Assembly (NCBI GenBank): GCA_903898335.1
Contig: CAIUEV010000081.1
Span: forward strand, 1-9,431
Direction: 5' to 3'
Source of the DNA: an uncultured bacterium
Lineage (GTDB): Bacteria; Patescibacteriota; Minisyncoccia; CAIUEV01
Length of the DNA stretch: 9,431 nucleotides
Each line of letters starts with the position of its first letter. Position 1 is the stretch's first letter. Under the pieces are notes generated by a model. That model ran no database searches, was not told the origin of the DNA, and saw nothing but the letters and a program-made list of their open reading frames with translations. Below are positions 1 through 6,338 of this stretch, piece by piece. The position numbers were made by a program, and so were the translations under genes.

Positions 1-868
1 GGTTAGAGAGCTCTTCCCACTGACAGTAGGAGGAGACGAATCTAAAGGATATCTGACCTTTGCGGCAACAAATTTAGTCCCATATTTGGTAAAGGGAATA
101 CAGGAGCAACAAGAAAATATCAACTCCATAGACCTTAGAGTAATGACTCTGGAAGATCAGCTAACTATGGAGACAGGAGATTGGAAATTAGATGTGATGG
201 AAGATCAGATAACTGAATTAAATAATGAATGGGTAATTAATAACGGAGAGAATGAAATAGAATCTTTGAAAGCCAGAGTGGCCGCTTTGGAAAATACCAA
301 CAGTAACGACAATACTTACATCACCAACGATAACATCAACGAAAACGCCAACGAAAATCTTAATGACAATTCCGCCGTCAGTCCCGCTGTCGTTCTTCCG
401 GAGGTGGACAAAACTGCCGACAACTCTAACTCAAACACCAACGACAATCTTAATCTCGACAAGGAAATCAATGACAAACTTTCAATTTTGGGCATTTCCA
501 ATGTGGGGGATACGGTTCTCGGTTTCTTCAAGGAAGCCTGGTTCTCCATGGAGGCGACTTTTGAAAAAGCGGTCGTGTTCTTGGGAGAAGTGACTTTTGG
601 TAACCGCGTCACTTTCTCCGATCGAGATATGGGAGGAAGAGCAACGATAGAAAGCGGGAATAATTCGGTAACCGTAGTTTTTTCGAAGCCGTTCTCGAAA
701 ACACCCATCATCACTTTAACACCGGAAGGCGAAAACACGGATTTTTATTTGACGGAAACCAGCGAGAGAGGATTCAAAATAAACGTTGCTCAACCCTCCG
801 CCCAGAATATCACTTTCAACTGGATTGCCCTGGAAATCAAATCCGAGGATCAAACAGCTGCCGAATAG
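1..868 (+). CDS. Surface/tail-fibre-like protein, C-terminal part (end of S74 chaperone domain, coiled coil, Asn-rich linker, beta-sandwich domain); 5' partial
   Basis: The reading frame is open from base 2 to the stop at 866-868, so the gene enters from the left edge. The TTG at 86 is internal, not a credible start. The visible 288 residues begin with the end of what looks like a peptidase S74 (endosialidase-type intramolecular chaperone) domain: YLTFAATNLVPYLVKGIQEQ at about 18-37 matches the usual run of a hydrophobic strand, a proline and a 'K-x-IQEQ' helix. A coiled coil with several 'LE' heptads follows (about 37-98). Then comes an Asn/Asp-rich, low-complexity linker (about 99-158, interrupted by a Pro/Val stretch), and a C-terminal beta-rich domain (about 168-280) with repeated VTF/ITF strands that resembles surface adhesion or lectin-like modules. 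The protein is probably extracellular. The S74 call rests only on the domain's last helix, because the rest is off the window. Confidence 0.7.
   Translation, partial: VRELFPLTVGGDESKGYLTFAATNLVPYLVKGIQEQQENINSIDLRVMTLEDQLTMETGDWKLDVMEDQITELNNEWVINNGENEIESLKARVAALENTNSNDNTYITNDNINENANENLNDNSAVSPAVVLPEVDKTADNSNSNTNDNLNLDKEINDKLSILGISNVGDTVLGFFKEAWFSMEATFEKAVVFLGEVTFGNRVTFSDRDMGGRATIESGNNSVTVVFSKPFSKTPIITLTPEGENTDFYLTETSERGFKINVAQPSAQNITFNWIALEIKSEDQTAAE
348..454 (+). repeat. Imperfect direct repeat in the Asn-rich linker
   Basis: A 17-nt unit at 348-364 (starting CCAACGAAAATC) recurs at 438-454 (starting CCAACGACAATC) with one mismatch, 90 nt apart. Both copies are in the same frame and encode ANENLN and TNDNLN. 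This suggests local duplication of the Asn-rich linker. It may also simply reflect biased composition. Confidence 0.4.
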
Positions 869-874
869 AAAGAA

Positions 875-900
875 TCTTGTCCTCAAGAAAATTTTATTTT
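875..900 (+). terminator. Weak possible Rho-independent terminator after the surface protein gene
   Basis: A 5-bp stem, TCTTG (875-879) with CAAGA (884-888) around a 4-nt loop, lies 7 nt past the stop codon and is followed by AAATTTTATTTT. The stem is short and has few G-C pairs, so it would be weak. It overlaps the left arm of the grpE inverted repeat. Confidence 0.3.
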
Positions 901-949
901 ACCATTGACTGGTATAATCATTAATATGGGTTTTTATGGTAAAATTAAA
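892..949. promoter_or_regulatory. Inverted repeat bracketing the grpE promoter and containing its start codon
   Basis: ATTTTACCAT (896-905) and ATGGTAAAAT (936-945) are perfect reverse complements separated by 30 nt. Past one T/T mismatch (895/946) three more pairs form (892-894 with 947-949), giving 13 of 14 matches. The right arm begins exactly at the grpE ATG, and the -10 element lies in the spacer. As DNA this could be an operator. As RNA, in a read-through transcript only, it would form a hairpin covering the start codon. It is unlike CIRCE in sequence and spacing. Confidence 0.45.
910..918 (+). promoter_or_regulatory. Extended -10 promoter element of grpE
   Basis: TGGTATAAT is a perfect TATAAT (913-918) with the upstream TG of an extended -10. 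There is no recognisable -35 hexamer at the usual 16-18 bp distance, which fits an extended -10 promoter. The start of transcription would be near 925, leaving only about 11 nt before the grpE ATG at 936. Confidence 0.5.
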
Positions 950-1457
950 GCGAGATAGCAAAAAGAATGGCGATCTGAATCCGACTGAAAACAAATATAT
1001 TGAACTTAAGGCTCAGAGCGAAGAATACTTGGCCGGTTGGCAGAGATGCAAAGCCGATTTTGAAAATTACAAAAAAAGACAGGAAGAATGGGCGGATAAT
1101 TTCCGTAAATACGCCCACGAAGATCTGATTACTCAATTTATTCCTTTGATAGACAATTTGATTTTGGCTTTATCTCACATTCCGGAAACGGAAGAAAATA
1201 AAAACTGGCGAATCGGAATTGATCAGATCGTCAAGCAAGGTGAAAATATTCTCCTAAATAATCAAGTGGAAATAATCGAGGTCAAAGAAGGCGATGAATT
1301 CAATCCGGAAGAGCAAGAATGCCTCAACGGGGATGAAGAAAAAAGCGAGCCCTCTTCCCCAAATCAAAAAAATAAGTTTACAGTGAGTAAAGTACTAAAA
1401 AGAGGTTATCGAATGGGAGGGAAAATCATTCAACCGGCCCTGGTGGTTCTTGGATAG
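936..1457 (+). CDS. grpE: GrpE, nucleotide exchange factor of the DnaK (Hsp70) chaperone
   Basis: GrpE releases ADP from DnaK and so drives the Hsp70 folding cycle in the cytoplasm. The 173 residues follow the family plan: a charged, probably disordered start, then a long helix with ADFENYKKRQEEW (about 40-52) and the LIDNLILAL segment (71-79), then the beta-wing starting near 110, with NNQVEIIEVKEGDEFNP, and the C-terminal signature VLKRGYRMGGK...QPALVVLG (153-173). A hydrophilic insert rich in Glu, Ser, Pro and Lys (about 131-147) interrupts the wing between ECL and KFTVSKV. The start at 936 has no Shine-Dalgarno; an ATG at 926 is in another frame. dnaK and dnaJ are not in the window. The next gene begins 33 nt downstream with no clear terminator between. 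Confidence 0.9.
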   Translation: MVKLKRDSKKNGDLNPTENKYIELKAQSEEYLAGWQRCKADFENYKKRQEEWADNFRKYAHEDLITQFIPLIDNLILALSHIPETEENKNWRIGIDQIVKQGENILLNNQVEIIEVKEGDEFNPEEQECLNGDEEKSEPSSPNQKNKFTVSKVLKRGYRMGGKIIQPALVVLG

Positions 1458-1490
1458 TTGGGTGCGGTCTTCTAATTTTTAGCTTAAATT

Positions 1491-3266
1491 ATGAGTACGA
1501 ACGAAGATTCCCCCGCTAGTAAGTCCAAATGGCATCTTCCTAGCTGGGAACAAATCGTTTTTCTAATAAAAGCCTTATCCGTGAAGGAAAAGGTTATTGT
1601 GCTTGGATCAATCTGCCTCGCCTGGCTTTTGCTTTCAGGTTGGGGATTGACAATCTACCTGACCAGGACCGACCAGCGTCCGGCCACCGGCGGAAACTAT
1701 ATTGAGGGCATTCAAGGCCAACCTCTTTATATTAATCCTATTTTGGCCAACAATAATCCCGTTGACAGCGATTTGAGTTTATTGATTTTCTCCTCTCTTT
1801 TTCGCTATACCAAAGATGGAAAACTGGAACAAGACATCACCGAAACTTGGTCCCGATCGGAAGACGGGATGGTCTATCTGATAAAATTAAAAAATAGCGT
1901 CAAATGGCACGATGGAAAATCACTGACTGCCGACGACGTTATTTTCACCCTTAATTTGATTCGCAATCCCGCCTACGGATCGAGTCTCAGAGGCAATTGG
2001 GAAGGAACCGAGGTCAAAAAAATCGACGATTACAATATCGAATTCAAGATCAAAAAAGCTTTTACTCCTTTCTTGCATAATCTGACTTTCGGCATCTTGC
2101 CTAAACATCTTTGGGAGAATGTCACGAGCGATAAATTTATTCTGAACGATCTCAATAAAAATCCGGTTGGAAGCGGTCTTTTCGCCTTTAAAGAGATGAA
2201 AAAGAACAAAGACGGTAAAATCATGTCCGTTACCTTGGAATCCAATCGAGAATATTACGGTAAAAAAGCCAACCTCAAAGAAGCTTCCTTTAATTTCTAC
2301 GAGACCGCCGACGAAGTGGCCGACGCCTACAAAAGGGAAGAAATAGACGGAATTTCTTATTTGGAAAATGAAACTTTGAAGAATGTCGCCGATTTACCCT
2401 CGCTCAAGATTTACGAAATCCCGACAACCAGAGCTTACGGGGTCTTCTTTAATCCTCGAAAAAGCGCTCTTTTGGCTGACAAAGCCGTTCGCAAAATTCT
2501 CAACTCCTCCGTCAATAAAGAAGCGATGCTAGCCGAAGTTCTTAATAATCGCGGAACCGTCATCAACACTCCGCTGCTGCCGAACATGCTCGGTTTTGAT
2601 CAAAATCTTAATCACTATGAATATAATCCCGATAAGGCCAAAGACGATCTGGACAAGGCCGGCTGGAAAAAATTAAGCGAGAAAGAACTAAAAAAGATGA
2701 AAGAAGCGGGGGAAGGTATGGATAATATTCTTTACAACGAGAAAGAAAAAAGATTTTTAAGTTTCACTCTTTCCGTTCCCGACTACCCGGAACTGGTAAA
2801 AACAGCCGATTTCTTGAAGCGAGAATGGGAGAAGATTGGCGTCAGAGCCGATTTGGACATTGTTGACACCTCGGAAACACTGCAAAATAAGATTAGCAAC
2901 CGCGAGTATGAAGCTTTGCTTTTCGGTGAAGTTCTCCAAGCCGATCCGGATCCGACCCCGTTTTGGCATTCGGGCAGCAAACAGGCTCCGGGGCTTAATC
3001 TGTCCTTGTTTGAGAATGACGAGGTCGATCAACTCCTGGATGAAGCGCGCCAAGAGGTCAACGAGGAAGAAAGAGCGAAAGATTATCACCGATTTCAAGA
3101 GATTGTCGCCGAAGAAGCACCGGCCCTGTTCTTATTTTCGCCGTCCTATCTTTACGGATTGAAAAACACCTACTCCGGAGTGGGAGTCAAAGTTATCTAC
3201 AATCAGTCCCAAAGATTGAACGATTTGGGTGAAAGATACCTTTTTACTTCCCGAACAAAAAAATAA
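1491..3266 (+). CDS. Membrane-anchored family 5 solute-binding protein (peptide ABC transporter type)
   Basis: This 591-residue protein belongs to the SBP_bac_5 family (OppA/DppA-like), which captures peptides, nickel or similar ligands outside the membrane and passes them to an ABC permease. Seen: a cytoplasmic start of about 34 residues, one membrane helix (about 35-58, VIVLGSICLAWLLLSGWG...), then the binding domain. It contains the family motif VKWHDGKSLTADDVIFTL (137-154), the ILPKHLW segment, and ADPDPTPFWHS (484-494) near the C-terminal lobe. No lipobox cysteine or signal peptidase site is evident, so it is probably tethered by an uncleaved helix. No permease or ATPase genes flank it. 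The ATG at 1491 lacks a Shine-Dalgarno; its upstream 20 nt are AT-rich. Ligand not predictable from sequence. Confidence 0.88.
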   Translation: MSTNEDSPASKSKWHLPSWEQIVFLIKALSVKEKVIVLGSICLAWLLLSGWGLTIYLTRTDQRPATGGNYIEGIQGQPLYINPILANNNPVDSDLSLLIFSSLFRYTKDGKLEQDITETWSRSEDGMVYLIKLKNSVKWHDGKSLTADDVIFTLNLIRNPAYGSSLRGNWEGTEVKKIDDYNIEFKIKKAFTPFLHNLTFGILPKHLWENVTSDKFILNDLNKNPVGSGLFAFKEMKKNKDGKIMSVTLESNREYYGKKANLKEASFNFYETADEVADAYKREEIDGISYLENETLKNVADLPSLKIYEIPTTRAYGVFFNPRKSALLADKAVRKILNSSVNKEAMLAEVLNNRGTVINTPLLPNMLGFDQNLNHYEYNPDKAKDDLDKAGWKKLSEKELKKMKEAGEGMDNILYNEKEKRFLSFTLSVPDYPELVKTADFLKREWEKIGVRADLDIVDTSETLQNKISNREYEALLFGEVLQADPDPTPFWHSGSKQAPGLNLSLFENDEVDQLLDEARQEVNEEERAKDYHRFQEIVAEEAPALFLFSPSYLYGLKNTYSGVGVKVIYNQSQRLNDLGERYLFTSRTKK

Positions 3267-3317
3267 ATTCAATCCGATTTCCAATTTGTTGCGATCTTAA
3301 AAGCTAAAAATACAAAA

Positions 3318-4010
3318 ATGCCTAAAAAAACCTTGGTCTTGAATTTTGGCGGCTCGATTTTTTCACCCGCTCCGGCGAAAATCGACTTTAAAGTCCTGAA
3401 AAATTTGAACAAGCTAACGAACGAGCTAAAAAATCGGTTTCGACTTATAATCGTCGTTGGAGGAGGCAAGACCTCTCGTCATTATCAAAACATAGCTTTA
3501 AAGGCCGGAATCAAGGAGGCTGACGCACTTGACTGGGTCGGGGTGCGCCTGACTCACCTCAATGCTGAGTTTATCAAGGCCTCCCTCGGTAAAGACGCAT
3601 TTAGCCAAGTCATAACTTCCGAAGAGCAAAGCTACGAATGGAATCGAGGAATTCTTGTCAGCGGCGGCTGGCGACCGGGTCGATCAACCGACTTTGTCGC
3701 TTCCAAGCTGGCTTTACGCCATAATGCCGAGTCGATGGTCGTGGCCACCAATGTTGATTTTATTTACAATAAGGATCCCAAAATTTATCCCGATGCCCGG
3801 AAAATCAAGGATATTCGTTGGCAAGATTTTGAAAAAATAGTCCCTTCCGCTCGCCGTTGGACTCCGGGAATGTCCGCACCGTTGGATCCGGAAGCCGTAA
3901 AAGTTTGCAAAAAAAATAAAATGAGGATTATATTTCTAGACGGAAGAAAATTCAAAAATATCTTAAGGGCCGTTAAAGGGGAGTCCTTTTCTGGCACTTT
4001 GGTTTTTTAG
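3318..4010 (+). CDS. pyrH: UMP kinase of the archaeal type
   Basis: It phosphorylates UMP to UDP with ATP in pyrimidine nucleotide synthesis and belongs to the amino acid kinase fold. Motifs in order are GGS (11-13), VVGGGKTSRHY (46-56), VGVRLTHLNAEF (74-85), SGGWRPGRSTD (115-125), TNVDFIYNKDP (144-154) and PLDPEAVKV (188-196). The pattern GGGK-x3-Y, then 'IG/VG-x-x-x-T-x-x-NA', and the length of 230 residues match the archaeal form (as in Pyrococcus) better than the usual bacterial PyrH, which carries KLSGE and is encoded next to tsf and frr. Neither tsf nor frr is here. A different amino acid kinase of unknown substrate is a less likely alternative. The ATG at 3318 follows an A-rich leader without a Shine-Dalgarno. 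Confidence 0.85.
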   Translation: MPKKTLVLNFGGSIFSPAPAKIDFKVLKNLNKLTNELKNRFRLIIVVGGGKTSRHYQNIALKAGIKEADALDWVGVRLTHLNAEFIKASLGKDAFSQVITSEEQSYEWNRGILVSGGWRPGRSTDFVASKLALRHNAESMVVATNVDFIYNKDPKIYPDARKIKDIRWQDFEKIVPSARRWTPGMSAPLDPEAVKVCKKNKMRIIFLDGRKFKNILRAVKGESFSGTLVF

Positions 4011-4030
4011 TCTTTCGCCAAAAGACTTTA
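4009..4030 (+). terminator. Hairpin overlapping the pyrH stop codon
   Basis: AGTCTTT (4009-4015) pairs with AAAGACT (4021-4027) around the loop CGCCA. The stem begins inside the TAG stop and is followed only by TTTAC, so it lacks a proper T tract. It may be a weak terminator or an mRNA end-stabilising structure. Confidence 0.35.
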
Positions 4031-4053
4031 CAAAAAGAATCTTTTCCTATTAA
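4027..4053 (+). promoter_or_regulatory. Possible promoter for the ribosomal protein run
   Basis: TTTACA (4027-4032, one mismatch to TTGACA) and TATTAA (4048-4053, two mismatches to TATAAT) are 15 bp apart in the longest intergenic gap, just before the ribosomal genes. Spacing is shorter than the ideal 17 bp and the region is AT-rich, so a chance match is possible. Confidence 0.25.
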
Positions 4054-4061
4054 ACTTAATT

Positions 4062-4089
4062 GGCTGTTTTAAGCCTGTTTTGTTTTTTT
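4062..4089 (+). terminator. Short hairpin plus T tract between pyrH and rpsS
   Basis: GGCT (4062-4065) pairs with AGCC (4072-4075), followed by TG, TTTT, G and seven T's (4083-4089). The stem is only 4 bp, though G-C rich. It could end pyrH transcription, or act as an attenuator if the promoter at 4027-4053 is used. Confidence 0.3.
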
Positions 4090-4109
4090 AATTTTCAATT
4101 TTTCTTATT

Positions 4110-4412
4110 ATGGCAAGAAGTCTGAAAAAAGGTTTTTTCACTGACGAAAAATTAATGAAGAAGGTGGCAAAAAGAAATGCCGGCGATAAGTCTGTAATTA
4201 AGACCTGGAGCCGAAGTTCCACCATCACCCCGGAGATGATCGGCCTTCATTTTGAAGTCCACAACGGCAAGAGTTTCATTAAAATTTTCGTAGGTGAAGA
4301 AATGGTCGGTCATAAACTGGGAGAATTTGCCCCTACTCGTAAATTCTTGAGACACGGAGGCAAGATCCAGAAGGAGATCGACATGAAAAAAGCGGCCGGA
4401 GATAAGAAATAA
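4110..4412 (+). CDS. rpsS: 30S ribosomal protein uS19
   Basis: uS19 sits in the head of the small subunit, next to uS13 near the decoding A-site side. At 100 residues it is slightly longer than the usual 90-odd. It starts with [10 protein letters not shown] and carries the signature [19 protein letters not shown] (67-85), with a lysine-rich tail. In the classical S10 operon it follows rplB; here the gene upstream is pyrH. The start ATG lies in TTCTTATTATG with no Shine-Dalgarno. Confidence 0.97.
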   Translation: MARSLKKGFFTDEKLMKKVAKRNAGDKSVIKTWSRSSTITPEMIGLHFEVHNGKSFIKIFVGEEMVGHKLGEFAPTRKFLRHGGKIQKEIDMKKAAGDKK

Positions 4413-4438
4413 AGTTTTATTTTTAACGTTTTCAAGTC

Positions 4439-4990
4439 ATGAAAGTTAAGGCTTTAATAAAAAATGCGATTATAACCCCGAGAAAAGCTCGAATGGTTAT
4501 TGAATTGATCAGAGGAAAGACGGCGGAAGAAGCCAATACTCTCTTGGCTTTTACTCCTCGCAAGGGAGCTAGAATCGTCCAAAAACTGCTTAAAAGCGCT
4601 GTTTCCAACGCAGTTAACAATTTCGGATTGGAGAAAAGCAATCTTATGGTGAAAACCGTAGAGGCGACCGATGGAATGGTGATGAAAAGATGGTTACCGA
4701 GGGCTCATGGACACGCCACCCCGATTTTGAAGCGAAGAAGCCATATTACCATTACTTTAGCTGAAATCAAAGAAGGCAAAGGCGAAATAACCGGTAAAAA
4801 AACGGAGATTAAAACTTTGACTTACGAGGAAGTAAAGAAGGCTATTGAGGAGGCGAAAAAAGCGTCTAAAGGAATGGAAGGAAAGAAATCCAAAGCCGAC
4901 GAAACCTCGAAGGAGCTCAATAAGGGCAAAAGTGCCGGCATTGGAGACACTTTCAAAAAATTAGTTCACCGAAGCGGTAAAAAAGGTTAA
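4439..4990 (+). CDS. rplV: 50S ribosomal protein uL22 with long charged C-terminal extension
   Basis: uL22 lines the peptide exit tunnel with an extended beta-hairpin and binds 23S rRNA. Residues 1-109 are a complete uL22: ITPRKARMVIELIRGK (12-27) near the start, then AVSNAVNNFGL and the tunnel hairpin with MKRWLPRAHGHATPILKRRSHI (residues 81-102). Beyond this is a tail of about 74 residues, rich in Lys, Glu, Gly and Ser, that probably is disordered and ends in KKLVHRSGKKG. The usual length is about 110, so the tail is an addition and not a frameshift: codon use and frame remain smooth, and the next gene begins 25 nt later. No Shine-Dalgarno is seen before the ATG. Confidence 0.96.
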   Translation: MKVKALIKNAIITPRKARMVIELIRGKTAEEANTLLAFTPRKGARIVQKLLKSAVSNAVNNFGLEKSNLMVKTVEATDGMVMKRWLPRAHGHATPILKRRSHITITLAEIKEGKGEITGKKTEIKTLTYEEVKKAIEEAKKASKGMEGKKSKADETSKELNKGKSAGIGDTFKKLVHRSGKKG

Positions 4991-5015
4991 TTAAGAATTT
5001 TTTAATTTAATAGCA

Positions 5016-5675
5016 ATGGGTCATAAAGTTAATCCGATAAGCTTTCGCATCAACGTCAACAAACCTTGGAAATCTCGTTGGTTTTCCGAGAAGGATTACG
5101 GTAAGAAATTGAGAGAAGACATTGAAATCCGAGAGGGTATCAAAAAGCAGCTGAAAAGCGCCGGTATCAAAGAAGTTGAGATCGAAAGAGCTCCGAATGC
5201 CGTCCGAATCATTATTTACACCAGTAAACCCGGTGTTATTATCGGTCGCGGTGGAGCCGGAATTAACTTGGTCCGAGATAAAATCCAGCAAAAACTTCAA
5301 AAGGGCGAAAAAAGCAAGATTCAAGTTGATTTGGACGTTAAAGAGGTTCGTTTTTTTGAAGAAAGCGCCGTCTTAGTCGCTCAAAACGTAGCCGAACAGC
5401 TCGAAAAAAGAACTTCTTTCCGACGCGCCCTCAAATCCACCATGGATCAAGTGATGAAAAGACCGGAAATAAAAGGCGCCAAAATCATGGTTGGCGGTCG
5501 CTTGAACGGAGCGGAAATGTCCCGACAGGAATGGTTGGCCAAAGGTGGAATTCCTTTGCACACTCTCCGAGCCGATATTGATTTCGGAAAGGCTATCGCC
5601 TACACCACTTACGGTACTATTGGAGTCAAAGTCTGGATCTATAAGGGAGAAATTTCCGAGAAGAGCAACCGATAA
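5016..5675 (+). CDS. rpsC: 30S ribosomal protein uS3
   Basis: uS3 forms part of the mRNA entry channel in the 30S head and contributes to mRNA unwinding. All expected parts are present in 219 residues: the MGHKVNP start, an N-terminal domain, a type II KH domain with the KPGVIIGRGG loop (71-80; GxxG = GRGG 77-80), and the C-terminal domain with GGRLNGAEMSRQEW and the HTLRADIDF segment. Length agrees with bacterial uS3. It is placed between rplV and rplP as in the S10 operon. The AT-rich 25-nt leader lacks a Shine-Dalgarno. Confidence 0.98.
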   Translation: MGHKVNPISFRINVNKPWKSRWFSEKDYGKKLREDIEIREGIKKQLKSAGIKEVEIERAPNAVRIIIYTSKPGVIIGRGGAGINLVRDKIQQKLQKGEKSKIQVDLDVKEVRFFEESAVLVAQNVAEQLEKRTSFRRALKSTMDQVMKRPEIKGAKIMVGGRLNGAEMSRQEWLAKGGIPLHTLRADIDFGKAIAYTTYGTIGVKVWIYKGEISEKSNR

Positions 5676-5699
5676 TTTAAACTTTAAGGATACTAAGAT

Positions 5700-6107
5700 A
5701 TGTTATTGCCGAAGAAAGTAAAGCACAGAAAACAACACACCCCCACCCTCAAAAGAACAACCAAGAGAGGGGATGTTTTAAAATTCGGAAAATTCGGTCT
5801 TAAAGTGATGGAATCTTCGTGGATTTCTTCTCGCCAATTGGAGGCGGCTCGAAGAGCGATGACCAGATTTGTCCAAAGAGAGGGTAAGATTTGGATCAGA
5901 ATATTTCCCGATCGTCCGGTAACCAAAAAAGGGGCGGAAGTTCCGATGGGTAAAGGAAAAGGAGATGTCGATCATTTTGTCGCCGTCGCCCACGCCGGTC
6001 GTATCATTTTTGAAATGGATGGAATCTCCGAAGAAACGGCGAAAGAGGCGATTCGTTTGGCTGGCAGCAAACTGTCCGCTCGATCAAAAATGATTGTCAA
6101 ACGCTAA
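5700..6107 (+). CDS. rplP: 50S ribosomal protein uL16
   Basis: uL16 binds near the A-site tRNA in the large subunit and is one of the last proteins to join. The 135 residues show MLLPKKVKHRKQH, the core ARRAMTRFVQREGKIWIRIFP (residues 50-70, quoted in part by the family signature ARRAMTR), and MGKGKGDVDHFVA (83-95). The residue aligned with E. coli Arg81, the site hydroxylated by YcfD/RoxA in that species, is Pro82 here. The only hint of a ribosome binding site in the run is here: AAGGA (5686-5690), 9 nt before the ATG, which is a weak Shine-Dalgarno. The gene lies 24 nt after rpsC. Confidence 0.97.
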   Translation: MLLPKKVKHRKQHTPTLKRTTKRGDVLKFGKFGLKVMESSWISSRQLEAARRAMTRFVQREGKIWIRIFPDRPVTKKGAEVPMGKGKGDVDHFVAVAHAGRIIFEMDGISEETAKEAIRLAGSKLSARSKMIVKR

Positions 6108-6132
6108 AGTTTTAAGCATTTAATTTGAATTT

Positions 6133-6321
6133 ATGTCCATTAAGATAAAAGAGTTGCGCCAGAAATCGGAAAAAGAATTGATTGCCTTGTTGGCGGAGGA
6201 GAAGGAAGGTCTTCGTAAACTGCGTTTTTCCGACAGCGCCGGAAAATTGAAAAGAAACCACCTATACTCAGAAAAAAGAAAAACTATTGCTCGAGTAAAA
6301 ACCCTACTCAAGAAGGATTAA
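6133..6321 (+). CDS. rpmC: 50S ribosomal protein uL29
   Basis: uL29 sits at the exit of the peptide tunnel and, with uL23, forms the docking site for trigger factor and other nascent-chain factors. Its 62 residues form the expected two-helix hairpin: IKELRQKSEKEL near the start, and a C-terminal helix with RKTIARVKTLL (49-59). Length is typical. In the standard order rpsQ follows, but here tig begins 17 nt downstream, which places the trigger factor gene directly after the gene for one of its docking-site proteins. No Shine-Dalgarno. Confidence 0.95.
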   Translation: MSIKIKELRQKSEKELIALLAEEKEGLRKLRFSDSAGKLKRNHLYSEKRKTIARVKTLLKKD

Positions 6322-6338
6322 TTTTTTAACGGCAAAAG

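Noticed and set aside
86..88. TTG start for the first gene
   Set aside because: The frame is open back to base 2 and the upstream residues fit the end of an S74 domain, so this is an internal codon.
316..738. 140-residue minus-strand reading frame
   Set aside because: It is opposite a convincing + strand gene with biased codons and shows no family resemblance.
905..910. TTGACT as the -35 box of grpE
   Set aside because: It is only 2 bp from the TATAAT, so it cannot act as the -35 element for it.
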